DNA from: CAXXOK01 sp963666755
Lineage (GTDB): Bacteria; Bacillota; Clostridia; Christensenellales; Aristaeellaceae
Length of the DNA stretch: 64,000 bases
Assembly: GCA_963666755.2 (NCBI GenBank)
Contig: CAXXGW010000009.1
Coordinates: forward strand, 682,001-746,000
Direction of reading: 5' to 3'
The notes under the pieces were generated by a model. That model did no database searches. It saw nothing but the letters and a program-made list of their open reading frames with translations, and was not told the DNA's origin. Of this stretch, positions 51,901-59,216 are shown one piece after another. The translations under genes were made by a program, and so were the position numbers. Numbering within the stretch: the first letter of the stretch is position 1; every line of letters begins with the position of its first letter.

Positions 51901-51984
51901 TCAAGCGGCGCAACACAAAGGACGCGAGCTGCAATCGCACGCGCGCATCATCATGCACATCGCCATAGCGTTTTGAATGTTCAC
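51901..51984 (-). CDS. 27-residue Met/Cys-rich leader peptide of metNIQ
   Basis: A GTG start at 51984 is preceded by GAGGAGG with seven-base spacing, and the ORF ends with TGA at 51901-51903. The peptide has five internal methionines (residues 7, 9, 11, 12, 13, as M-A-M-C-M-M-M) and five cysteines (10, 16, 18, 24, 25). Ten of 27 residues are therefore sulfur amino acids, both normally rare. It sits between a good promoter (52034-52062) and an intrinsic terminator (51846-51883) directly before metNIQ. This is the arrangement of a ribosome-mediated attenuator: ribosomes stalling on Met or Cys codons when the charged tRNA is scarce would alter folding and allow readthrough. The ORF, promoter and terminator are seen; the mechanism is inferred. 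Confidence 0.8.
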   Translation of the reverse strand: MNIQNAMAMCMMMRACDCSSRPLCCAA

Positions 51985-52033
51985 GCGAATGCCTCCTCGT
52001 CCGGCGTCTGCCGTTACTTTTGGGATGGGTCTG

Positions 52034-52062
52034 ATGTTAGCACAGCCGGTCGGGATTGTCAA
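52034..52062 (-). promoter_or_regulatory. promoter of the leader-metNIQ unit
   Basis: On the minus strand consensus TTGACA (52057-52062), a 17-base spacer and TAACAT (52034-52039). It lies just downstream of the ahcY stop, so the leader and metNIQ can be transcribed independently of ahcY. Confidence 0.8.
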
Positions 52063-52097
52063 CGGTTCCGGTACATTGGATACAGGATACAATTTCA

Positions 52098-53336
52098 TTA
52101 GCCGTGCAGATACCGATCCTGCTCGGGGGTCAGGGCATCAATCGCAACACCCAGCGCCGCCAGCTTGCGCTTGGCCACTCCCTGATCGATATCGGCGGGT
52201 ACCGCCAGCACATCGTGGGGGAGAGCCGTGCCCTGCTCGGCCATACGGCGTGCGCACAGCGCCTGCAAGGCGAAGCTCATGTCCATGATCTCGGCGGGGT
52301 GGCCGTCGCCTGCGGCGAGGTTCACCAGCCGCCCCTCGGCCAGCAGGTACACGGTGTTTCCGTTGGGCAGCACATACCCCTCGATGTTGTGGCGGGCTTC
52401 AAAGTGGCTTACAGCCAGCTTGCGCAGGCCAGCCACGTCCACTTCCACATCGAAATGCCCCGCGTTGCTCATTATGGCGCCCTGCTTCATGGTCAGCATA
52501 TGCGCCGGGGTTATCACACCCTCACAGCCTGTCACGGTCACAAACACATCGCCCAGCGGCGCGGCCTGCGCCATGGGCAGCACCGTAAACCCGTCCATCA
52601 CGGCCTCGATAGCCTTGACCGGTTCCACCTCGGTTACAATCACCTTGGCGCCCAGCCCCTTGGCGCGCATGGCAACGCCCTTGCCGCACCAGCCGTAACC
52701 ACCGACCACCACGGTGCTGCCCGCCACCACCAGGTTAGTGGTGCGCATGATACCGTCCCAAACGCTTTGGCCGGTACCGTAGCGATTGTCAAACAGATGC
52801 TTGCAATCCGCGTCGTTAATGTTGAACATCGGAAAATGGAGCTTGCCCGCCCGTACGCGCGACTGCAGTCGCACGATGCCGGTCGTGGTCTCCTCACAGC
52901 CGCCGCGGAGGTTCACAGCCCATTCCGGGTGTTCCTCATGCAAAATATGCACCAGATCGCCGCCATCGTCGATCATCACATCGGGGCAGACGGACAACGC
53001 CAGGCAGGCGTAGCGGTGGTAGGTTTCCATATCGCAGCCATGGGTCGCCAGCACCTTGACCCCGGCGGCCGCCAGCGCGGCGCACACATCGTCCTGTGTG
53101 CTGAGGGGGTTGCTGCCGATGGCATACACTTCGGCGCCACCTTCGCGCAGCACCTGCGCCAGATAGGCCGTCTTGGCTTCCAGATGCACGCATACCACCA
53201 CCGTTAGCCCCTGAAACGGCTGGTCACGCCGAAACTCCGCGGCAATGCCGGATAATACAGGCATATGCTGCCTGACCCACTCGATTTTTGCCGCGCCCTG
53301 CGGTGCCAGCGAGGCATCCCGGATGATGGATTCCAC
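52098..53336 (-). CDS. ahcY: adenosylhomocysteinase
   Basis: 412 residues. The GTG at 53336 is chosen because GGGAGGG lies seven bases upstream; an in-frame TTG nine codons earlier would place the ribosome site inside the gene. The enzyme hydrolyses S-adenosylhomocysteine to homocysteine and adenosine, using bound NAD. Conserved blocks: VVCVHLEAKTA, ATHGCDMETY, DDGGDLV, NINDADCKHLFDNRYGTGQS, the NAD site VVGGYGWCGKGVAMRAKGLG, and MSNAGHFDVEVD. It shares strand and methionine-cycle theme with metNIQ, but a separate promoter lies between. Confidence 0.96.
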   Translation of the reverse strand: MESIIRDASLAPQGAAKIEWVRQHMPVLSGIAAEFRRDQPFQGLTVVVCVHLEAKTAYLAQVLREGGAEVYAIGSNPLSTQDDVCAALAAAGVKVLATHGCDMETYHRYACLALSVCPDVMIDDGGDLVHILHEEHPEWAVNLRGGCEETTTGIVRLQSRVRAGKLHFPMFNINDADCKHLFDNRYGTGQSVWDGIMRTTNLVVAGSTVVVGGYGWCGKGVAMRAKGLGAKVIVTEVEPVKAIEAVMDGFTVLPMAQAAPLGDVFVTVTGCEGVITPAHMLTMKQGAIMSNAGHFDVEVDVAGLRKLAVSHFEARHNIEGYVLPNGNTVYLLAEGRLVNLAAGDGHPAEIMDMSFALQALCARRMAEQGTALPHDVLAVPADIDQGVAKRKLAALGVAIDALTPEQDRYLHG

Positions 53337-53372
53337 AGGCAAACCCTCCCTACGGTATAACAATCCAAACCC

Positions 53373-53401
53373 AGTATACCAAATCCGGGGCGGGGTGCCA
53401 A
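53373..53401 (-). promoter_or_regulatory. ahcY: ahcY promoter
   Basis: On the minus strand TTGGCA (53396-53401), 17 bases, TATACT (53373-53378). No SAH or SAM riboswitch was recognised in the short leader. Confidence 0.8.
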
Positions 53402-53416
53402 CCAGAAAAAATGGGA

Positions 53417-53453
53417 ATGCAAAACCCCGGCCGCGCTGCTGCGGTCGGGGTTT
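53417..53453 (-). terminator. trxA: trxA terminator
   Basis: A 13-bp stem with one GU pair (53422-53434 with 53441-53453). On the minus strand it is followed by TTTTGCATT. Confidence 0.85.
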
Positions 53454-53471
53454 GATGGGACGAAAGGCGGC

Positions 53472-53780
53472 TTATGCCAGCATTTTACGGATCGCGTCCT
53501 TGCCGCGTGCGCCTACGGCCTGTTGGGCCACTTTGCCGTCTTTGAGCACCAGCAGGGTGGGGATGCTCATCACGCCGTAGCGGGCGGCCAACTCGGGGGA
53601 TTCGTCCACGTTCACCTTGCCGACCTTAAACGCATCGCTCTCCTCGGAAAGCTCGTCCACCAGGGGGCTGACCATCCTGCAGGGGCCGCACCAATCCGCG
53701 TAAAAATCGACCAAAACGGGCTTCGCACTCTGAAGCGCTTCTTTTTCAAAATTCGCGGTCGTTAACTTAATCACTGCCAT
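53472..53780 (-). CDS. trxA: thioredoxin
   Basis: 102 residues, ATG at 53780 behind AAGGAGG. The active site WCGPC lies in DFYADWCGPCRMVSP at about residues 25-39, and the cis-proline is in VMSIPTLLVLKDG. It is a cytoplasmic dithiol reductant. A longer in-frame ORF to 53888 overlaps the upstream gene and lacks family similarity. It lies 73 bases after the BTAD regulator gene and may be co-transcribed with it. Confidence 0.96.
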   Translation of the reverse strand: MAVIKLTTANFEKEALQSAKPVLVDFYADWCGPCRMVSPLVDELSEESDAFKVGKVNVDESPELAARYGVMSIPTLLVLKDGKVAQQAVGARGKDAIRKMLA

Positions 53781-53853
53781 TTTCCTGACCTCCTTATCAT
53801 TGGGAACCACTTTATTCTTACCCAGCGTTGCGTTGGGTGAAACAGGGTGCCCG

Positions 53854-55152
53854 TTAATTTTCGTCGATTTCGGCAGGCATGGAGGCAACGCGTTTTTCCA
53901 TGCTGTTCAGGCGGGCGACGTTCTTGGCGCGCTCGGTTTCCATCTGCTTTTTCATGGTGTTCATGTTGGAGCTCAGCGGACCAATACGGTAGCTGAACAT
54001 CACGTTGGAGTTGGGGAATTTCTGGTAGAAGAAGCGCTTGATGCGCTCCATGACCATGCGGCCGCTGTCCATGCTGACGGTGGGCAGCAGCAGCGCGTAC
54101 TGGGAGGGGCTGAAATGCGTAATCGTATCGCCCTTGCGCAGGTGGGCCTTAAGCACTTCGCTCAGGCCTTTCATGATGTCGTCCAGTTTCAGGGGGGAGA
54201 GAGGTTCGCCGTCCATGCTGGTAATCATAATCATGGCGATGTACATGCTGGAGCCGAGGCGCTCGAGGTTACGCATCTGCATGTTGTAAATTTCGCGGAA
54301 CACCGCATACTCGCATTCGAAAGCGCCGTGTACGTCGCCAAACTCCTGTAGCTCGTCACGGATGGTGTCGATGTTCATATCCAGCGTATCGCCCGCCTGA
54401 ATAATCTGCTTGTAAAACTCCTGAATGCCTTCCGGTGGCTTGACGCCCAGGTAGCGGAAGTGCATATTGGTCACATGCTTATACTGCATCAGGGCTTCGT
54501 TGTTGCGGCTGGTTTTCACCAGCGCCTGCATCAGCTCCAGATGCAGCCGCTCGTCAAAGGGATCGGTTTCCAGCGCAAAGCGGCAGTTCTGGATAATCTC
54601 CTCATACCGCTCCGCCTTTTTGAGCAGTGCCAGATAGGCGTAGACAATTTTGATGTACTGGCTGTGCAGGTTCACGCTGCGGCTGATGGCCCAATCGTCC
54701 TGATCGTTGCCGGCCAGCAGGTCCCCGGTGTAGAGGGTCAGCACCTTTTGAAACAGCTCGCTGGTTTCCTCGGTCAGCTCCGTATAGCCTTCCAGACGAT
54801 CCACCAGGGCTTCGAATTCAAACATGTCCACCGTCATGTTAGGCAGCAGCTGGAAGCGATAGCCCCCGCGGCTGGCGGCGATGCAGTTGCCCAGCCCTTC
54901 ACTGCAGCTGTTGAGGATGGCCCGGAAACGGCTGATCAGGGTTTTCAGCGCGTTTTCAGGGTTGGTGCTCTCCTCGTTGGGCCAGAGCACCTCGATCAGT
55001 TTATAATTGAGGACGACCGCGTCCTCCTTCAGGATCAGGTATTGCAGCAGGGACATGCCCTTCTTGGATTTTGCAATCACCTGATCCATGCACTCGTTAT
55101 TCACAAAAAGGCTGAAACCGCCGAACATGCGGATACGGATCTGGTCGGCCAT
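53854..55152 (-). CDS. BTAD-type regulator fused to a degenerate GGDEF-like domain
   Basis: 432 residues, ATG at 55152 behind AAGGAG. Residues 1-95 form an OmpR-like winged helix in SARP style (IRMFGGFSLFVNN, SLLQYLILKEDAVV, LIEVLWPNEESTNPENALKTLISRFRAIL). Residues of about 100-265 are the all-helical BTAD/TPR domain (LYTGDLLAGNDQDDW, ALETDPFDERLHLELMQALVKT). The C-terminal 160 residues resemble a nucleotide-cyclase/GGDEF fold: DTITHFSPSQYALLLPTVS occupies the place of RxGGDEFxxLLP, so the catalytic signature is lost. It is likely a transcription factor in which the last domain binds a ligand or mediates dimerisation. Target genes unknown. Confidence 0.82.
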   Translation of the reverse strand: MADQIRIRMFGGFSLFVNNECMDQVIAKSKKGMSLLQYLILKEDAVVLNYKLIEVLWPNEESTNPENALKTLISRFRAILNSCSEGLGNCIAASRGGYRFQLLPNMTVDMFEFEALVDRLEGYTELTEETSELFQKVLTLYTGDLLAGNDQDDWAISRSVNLHSQYIKIVYAYLALLKKAERYEEIIQNCRFALETDPFDERLHLELMQALVKTSRNNEALMQYKHVTNMHFRYLGVKPPEGIQEFYKQIIQAGDTLDMNIDTIRDELQEFGDVHGAFECEYAVFREIYNMQMRNLERLGSSMYIAMIMITSMDGEPLSPLKLDDIMKGLSEVLKAHLRKGDTITHFSPSQYALLLPTVSMDSGRMVMERIKRFFYQKFPNSNVMFSYRIGPLSSNMNTMKKQMETERAKNVARLNSMEKRVASMPAEIDEN

Positions 55153-55208
55153 GTGGAGCTCCTTGCTTGCCGCCGGCGCACCGGCAACACAGTTTGTCGT
55201 TCGCTGAC

Positions 55209-55237
55209 AGTATAACAAGTAACCGGAAAAAGTTCAA
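55209..55237 (-). promoter_or_regulatory. promoter of the BTAD regulator
   Basis: On the minus strand TTGAAC (55232-55237), 17 bases, TATACT (55209-55214). Confidence 0.75.
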
Positions 55238-55298
55238 GCGCGCGCCGTTGGAATACGCAGATTTTGGAAACCGTGTTGGGTCGGATGGAAAATGGGGC

Positions 55299-55327
55299 TG
55301 GAAATTTATCGGCGTTTAGCGTATACT
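55299..55327 (+). promoter_or_regulatory. promoter of the small membrane protein and DUF4230 gene
   Basis: TGGAAA (55299-55304), 17 bases, TATACT (55322-55327). It is divergent from the BTAD regulator promoter 62 bases away. Confidence 0.55.
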
Positions 55328-55363
55328 GGGATTGGTTAAGTTGATGTAACGGAGGCGAAGCCC

Positions 55364-55564
55364 ATGTCGCAGCCCCTTCCGCCCTATCCCCCGGAGCAGG
55401 AGCCCCGCGAGGCGCAAATGACGCACAGACCGAGGCCGCGCCCGATGGGCCGTGCCCGCCGGGTTTTCCGCGGTTACCTGATGGTGGCGGGCGCGCTGGC
55501 AACCCTTGCGGCGCTTACACTGCTGGTGGTGCGGCTGTTTGTGGAAATCGGCAAGTGGGCGTAA
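55364..55564 (+). CDS. small single-pass membrane protein
   Basis: 66 residues, ATG at 55364 behind GGAGG at 55351-55355. A Pro/Arg-rich cytoplasmic tail of about 35 residues precedes one membrane segment (YLMVAGALATLAALTLLVVRLFV), and the protein ends a few residues later. No family is recognised. It lies 25 bases before the DUF4230 gene, with a good ribosome site for each, so the two are an operon and may form a membrane complex. Confidence 0.65.
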   Translation: MSQPLPPYPPEQEPREAQMTHRPRPRPMGRARRVFRGYLMVAGALATLAALTLLVVRLFVEIGKWA

Positions 55565-55589
55565 CGCCACCGAAAGGAGGCCCTGACGC

Positions 55590-56318
55590 ATGAACCAAGT
55601 TCCCCCCCGGGATGAGCCTGAGTACCGCCCCCGCAGGCGCGGCCACGGCTTGCGTCGGTTTTTCCGTACGCTTTTTTTACTGATTTTATGCTTTGCGTTG
55701 GCCTATGTGGCGGTACGCTTCGGCCCGAACCTTTACCGCCGCTTCTTTGGCGACGGCAACACCAGCTGGATCAGCGAACGGTTTGGCGAAGAACTGAAAA
55801 CGAAAAACGAGCTTGTGGTGTATGAAACCACCCTGACCGGGCAGGAAACCGTAGCCCAGAACGCCTGGCTGATCGGCAAGGTGCAGGAAGTGGTCATACC
55901 CTATTCCTTCAGCGTAAGCTTTGTGGTGGATCTGAGCCATGCGGCGGTAAGCGTGGATACCCCGGCCGACCTGATTGTGGTACGGCTGCCCGCACCGGTG
56001 GCAAAGTACCAGAAGCTTACGGTGGACGAGGAGAAGATGAAGAAGTTCGATCTGCTCTACCCGCTCACCCCGGAGCGCTATGCCGAGATAAAAAGCCAGA
56101 TAGAGCAGAAACTGTTTGACGAGTGCCGCGCAAAGCCCGAGTACATCTCCGCAGCGTGGGACAGCACTGTCCATAACATGGAAAGCCTGTTTAAGACCAT
56201 TGCGGAACAGAGCAGCGACGGCGTAACCTGCACCATTCAGGTATTGCAGGACGATTCGCTGGCCGAGGTCACCCAAACGCCTTCGGAAGCGCCTGCCGCT
56301 ACGCCTGCCGCAGCCTGA
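55590..56318 (+). CDS. DUF4230 membrane-anchored protein
   Basis: 242 residues, ATG at 55590 behind AAAGGAGG. A basic N-terminus and one membrane segment (about 25-43) precede an external domain with LKTKNELVVYETTLTG, then a beta strand VVIPYSFSVSFVVDLS, DTPADLIVVRLPAPV and a helix-rich part (EIKSQIEQKLFDEC), matching the DUF4230 pattern. The C-terminal 20 residues are Ala/Pro/Thr-rich. The function of the family is unknown. Confidence 0.8.
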   Translation: MNQVPPRDEPEYRPRRRGHGLRRFFRTLFLLILCFALAYVAVRFGPNLYRRFFGDGNTSWISERFGEELKTKNELVVYETTLTGQETVAQNAWLIGKVQEVVIPYSFSVSFVVDLSHAAVSVDTPADLIVVRLPAPVAKYQKLTVDEEKMKKFDLLYPLTPERYAEIKSQIEQKLFDECRAKPEYISAAWDSTVHNMESLFKTIAEQSSDGVTCTIQVLQDDSLAEVTQTPSEAPAATPAAA

Positions 56319-56349
56319 ACAAGGCACACAAAACCGGATCGTACAATTC

Positions 56350-56378
56350 GTGGCCCGCGCCCAAAGGGCGCGGGCCAC
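56350..56378 (+). terminator. perfect hairpin after the DUF4230 gene
   Basis: A 13-bp perfect stem (56350-56362 with 56366-56378) and an AAA loop. It has no U-tract; the hairpin at 56421-56450 follows. Confidence 0.5.
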
Positions 56379-56420
56379 GGTGTATGCGCTACCGCAGCCG
56401 CATTGCGACGATGCACACAT

Positions 56421-56450
56421 AAAAGCCGCGCTCCTGGAAGCGCGGCTTTT
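56421..56450. terminator. bidirectional terminator
   Basis: A 12-bp stem (56421-56432 with 56439-56450) that begins AAAA and ends TTTT, so it can act in both directions between the convergent DUF4230 and alcohol dehydrogenase genes. Confidence 0.85.
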
Positions 56451-56473
56451 ATGAACGACCGCCTGTGCGAGGG

Positions 56474-57643
56474 TTATTCCGCCAGACGGTAAATTTCGAT
56501 AATATCCCTGCGGTGGAGCGTGATGTATTCGCCGATGGTGCTTTCCTCAGTGGGCAGGGCGCGGGCGGCCAGCGCGGCGTAATCCGTGCCGGAAATGCCG
56601 GCCTCTTTCAGCGAGGTGGGCATGCCGATGGAACGGTAGAACGCTTCCAGCCGACTGATGCCTTCCAGCGCGATTTCCGTTTCGGAACCGAAGCAGGTGG
56701 GCACATCGAACACATCCGTGGCGAACTGCGCCAGCTTGGCGGGGGCCTGCCGCAGCGCGTACTTCATCCACGCCGGGAACACAATGGAAAGGCCTGCGCC
56801 GTGTGCGATATCGTACTCCGCGCTCAGCTCGTGCTCCACTTTATGGCTGCCCCAATCGCCAATGCGGCCGGTCTGCAGGAAGGTATTGTGCGCAAGCGTG
56901 CCCGTCCACATGATTTCGGCGCGCGCGTCGTAATCGTCCGGGGTTTCCAGCACGCGGTGCGCGTTGCTGAGCACCGTTTTCATCCCGGCGACGATCAGCC
57001 GGTCGGTCAGCTCCACATGCTCCACGCGGGTAAAGTAGCGCTCCATCATGTGGGCCATGATATCCACACAGCCGCAGGCTGTCTGGTATGGCGGCAGGGT
57101 GAACGACCACTCCGGGTTGAGGATGGAGAACGTGGGCACGTTGGTAATCGAGTTGTAGCCACGCTTGAGCATGCCGTCCTCATTGGTGATGACGGAGGAA
57201 TAGCTCATTTCACTGCCCGCAGCCGGCAGGGTCAGAATGGTGCCCAGCGGAAGCGACTTTCTGGGTATGCGCTTGCCGATGTAGAAATCCCATACGTCGC
57301 CATCGTCCGGGACGCCGTTGACGATGCCCTTGGCCGTATCAATCACACTGCCGCCGCCCAGCGCCAGCACCAGCCCGATGCCTTCCCGGCGGCATAGGTC
57401 GATGCCTTCGCGTACCCTTGCCAGCCGCGGGTTGGGCACAATCCCGGACAGCTCCCACACGGCGATGTGGCTCTCGCGCAGCGCATCCAGTACCTGATCG
57501 TACAGTCCGATCCGCTTGACACTACCGCCGCCGTATACCAGCAGCGCCTTATTGCCGTACTGCGCGGCCTCTTCCCCCAAATGGGAAAGCGCGTTACGTC
57601 CGAAAATGATCTTTGCCGGATTATGGAACACAAAATCGATCAA
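56474..57643 (-). CDS. iron-containing alcohol dehydrogenase (butanol dehydrogenase-like)
   Basis: 389 residues with a TTG start at 57643, supported by AAAGGAG eight bases upstream and by the family N-terminus (IDFVFHNPAKIIFG). The first ATG in frame upstream lies beyond the promoter. NAD(P)-binding GGGSVIDTAKGI, TLPAAGSEMSYSSVIT, and the iron ligands in CGCVDIMAHMMERYF (Asp, His) and GSHKVEHELSAEYDIAHGAGLS (His, His) place it in the group III iron dehydrogenases, closest to the YqdH/BdhA group that reduces aldehydes with NADPH. Substrate range is not predictable. Confidence 0.93.
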   Translation of the reverse strand: MIDFVFHNPAKIIFGRNALSHLGEEAAQYGNKALLVYGGGSVKRIGLYDQVLDALRESHIAVWELSGIVPNPRLARVREGIDLCRREGIGLVLALGGGSVIDTAKGIVNGVPDDGDVWDFYIGKRIPRKSLPLGTILTLPAAGSEMSYSSVITNEDGMLKRGYNSITNVPTFSILNPEWSFTLPPYQTACGCVDIMAHMMERYFTRVEHVELTDRLIVAGMKTVLSNAHRVLETPDDYDARAEIMWTGTLAHNTFLQTGRIGDWGSHKVEHELSAEYDIAHGAGLSIVFPAWMKYALRQAPAKLAQFATDVFDVPTCFGSETEIALEGISRLEAFYRSIGMPTSLKEAGISGTDYAALAARALPTEESTIGEYITLHRRDIIEIYRLAE

Positions 57644-57679
57644 CCCAATCACTCCTTTGCGGTGTAAGCCCTTACCCCG

Positions 57680-57708
57680 ATTATACACACTGACGGGCCT
57701 TGCGTAAA
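57680..57708 (-). promoter_or_regulatory. promoter of the alcohol dehydrogenase
   Basis: On the minus strand TTTACG (57703-57708), 17 bases, consensus TATAAT (57680-57685). Confidence 0.7.
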
Positions 57709-58031
57709 GGGCAAGGGCGGGATGGTTTTCGTCCAATTTTCGCTCGGTGGCTGTTGGAAAACGCCGTGACGGTTGCCCTTTACCCGACGGATCACCCCGG
57801 TAACACAGCGTTGGTGCTTACCAGTTGGCTCTTCGCACCGTGTACGTTTGAGGCAAGTCATGCCGGAGGGAAGTTTTGGTTCTGATCCGGGCGCTCTACC
57901 CTTACGGCACGCTTTCGGTTTGACTGTATATTTCCCATGCAGCCTGCGGGGGGAACTGGACTGTGTCAAAGCGGTGGCCGGCCATATTCCGCATTCTGCC
58001 ATGCGAGCCTGACAGGATGTGGCCCAGTACA
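57709..58031. other. intergenic region without recognised features
   Basis: Lies between the alcohol dehydrogenase promoter and the terminator of the oad operon. Short open frames lack ribosome sites and known motifs. I see nothing I can name. Confidence 0.4.
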
Positions 58032-58034
58032 TAA

Positions 58035-58067
58035 ACAGAGGGAATGCGCCTTGCGCATTCCCTCTGT
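58035..58067 (-). terminator. terminator of the oadB operon
   Basis: A perfect 15-bp stem (58035-58049 with 58053-58067) with a three-base loop. On the minus strand it is followed by TTATG, a weak U-tract. Confidence 0.7.
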
Positions 58068-58073
58068 GGTGAT

Positions 58074-58460
58074 TTAACTGTTTTCTGGATCGACGATCAT
58101 CACCTGTACGCCCGGCAGCAGGGCGGCCAACGTTTCCGCGATGCCGCCCGCATGCTCGCCGTCGCCAAGGATCACCTGCCGTGCGCCCTGCTGGGTTGCA
58201 AACTCCGCGATGGCCGTTACCGCGACGTCGGCGGTCAGAACCGTCATCTGCGCCCCGGCCTCGCCGGAGAGGGCGTAAAGGTAATCCAGCGCGTGCGCGT
58301 CCATGGCGTGGGCGGAGTCAGCCTGCTCCGGGTTGACCATTACGTGGAGCACATGCAGCGGGCAGTGCTGTTTCAGCGCCAGGTCCGTGCCGTGCCGGAT
58401 CAGCCTTGCGCAGGCGCGTTGCAGAGTCACAAGCACCAGAATGGGGGAGGGTTGCTCCAT
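58074..58460 (-). CDS. universal-stress-protein-like domain protein
   Basis: 128 residues, ATG at 58460 with GGAG upstream. ILVLVTLQRACARLIRHGTDLA, then HVLHVMVNP, VTAIAEFATQQGARQVILGDG and a final VMIVDPE follow the alpha/beta order of the small USP domain as found in KdpD. The nucleotide-binding GxxG(x9)G(S/T) motif is not convincing (GDGEHAGGIAETLAALLPG). It is the fourth gene of the oadB operon, two bases from the preceding gene. A regulatory role linked to ion transport is only a guess. Confidence 0.7.
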   Translation of the reverse strand: MEQPSPILVLVTLQRACARLIRHGTDLALKQHCPLHVLHVMVNPEQADSAHAMDAHALDYLYALSGEAGAQMTVLTADVAVTAIAEFATQQGARQVILGDGEHAGGIAETLAALLPGVQVMIVDPENS

Positions 58461-58462
58461 GG

Positions 58463-58963
58463 TCAGCTCTCCTTTGGGAGAATTTCAATCCCGGCAACCA
58501 TGCGGTTGTTGCTGCGGATGCGCAGGATCGCGCCCGGATCACAGGCGGGCAGGGTTTTCATCGCGTCCAGATAAAACAAACGCTCATCCTCCGCAGCGTC
58601 TGCCGGGCCGACATTGAGAACAAACGACAGGCAATCCAGCCCCTCATGATCAGCGGGCACGGTGTTTACGGATACCAGCCTGCCGGTGGTTTCCCGCAGA
58701 CGGTCGCCGAGCATGTACTCCAAATGCCGCCGGTACAGCGTAACGGGGTGCAGATAGACGCCGTTCATAAACAGCGCGTAGGCGCCGCCCACGATGGTAA
58801 TCAGGCCCGTGACCCACCAGCCGCCCACATCATGCCGAAGCCGAAACCAGATAAAGCTGGCGATGGCCGCGGCAAACAGAAACGCGGCGGGCAGCCACAC
58901 CCATAACCGGCGGCGAGCCTGCTCTGCGCGGGCCTGTTCAAGGTCGGCCGGTGTATACAACAT
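58463..58963 (-). CDS. two-pass membrane protein of unknown function
   Basis: 166 residues, ATG at 58963 (three bases after the preceding gene's stop). Two membrane segments (about 19-40 and 48-70) are followed by a soluble domain with YRRHLEYMLGDRLRETTGRLV, HEGLDCLSFVLNVG, ERLFYLDAMK and a final GAILRIRSNNRMVAGIEIL, which looks like a small beta-barrel. I do not recognise a family. It is between oadG and the USP-like gene in one operon, so a role with the pump is suggested by context only. Confidence 0.65.
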   Translation of the reverse strand: MLYTPADLEQARAEQARRRLWVWLPAAFLFAAAIASFIWFRLRHDVGGWWVTGLITIVGGAYALFMNGVYLHPVTLYRRHLEYMLGDRLRETTGRLVSVNTVPADHEGLDCLSFVLNVGPADAAEDERLFYLDAMKTLPACDPGAILRIRSNNRMVAGIEILPKES

Positions 58964-58966
58964 GGC

Positions 58967-59179
58967 TTAAGACTCCTTCGATTTGCTTTTTTTGCCGAAG
59001 TTCTGCATCAGCTTAATCGCCAGAAAAAACAGGAACAGAACCAGAAACACGCCCAGGAGGCCGAACAGTGTGGTCAGCAAGCCTTTGGTAAAAAGGGGCA
59101 GGTTCGTCAGCGACGTGCTTACGGGGGCGGCCGTCGCGGCCACGGCCTGCGTTAAAGTGGAAAGCCACATGCCAAACAT
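58967..59179 (-). CDS. OadG-like gamma subunit of a sodium-pump decarboxylase
   Basis: 70 residues, ATG at 59179 behind AAGGAG. One membrane segment (LLTTLFGLLGVFLVLFLFFLAIKLM) and a basic tail (GKKSKSKES) match OadG/MmdD subunits, which hold the decarboxylase complex together at the membrane. It follows oadB by 37 bases, the usual partner, although the order here is B then G. No alpha or biotin-carrier gene is present in the operon. Confidence 0.75.
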   Translation of the reverse strand: MFGMWLSTLTQAVAATAAPVSTSLTNLPLFTKGLLTTLFGLLGVFLVLFLFFLAIKLMQNFGKKSKSKES

Positions 59180-59216
59180 GAAAGCTCCTTCTTTCTCTAT
59201 CGGTTCGGAGAAACCG

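Noticed and set aside
51841..52097. SAM riboswitch or Met T-box upstream of metN
   Set aside because: Neither the S-box core nor the T-box TGGTACCGCG sequence is present. The region instead contains the leader ORF and terminator.
49030..57893. Shared CTGATCCGGGCG at 49030 and 57882 as a dispersed repeat
   Set aside because: Only about 12 bases match and the flanks diverge; in GC-rich DNA this is compatible with chance.
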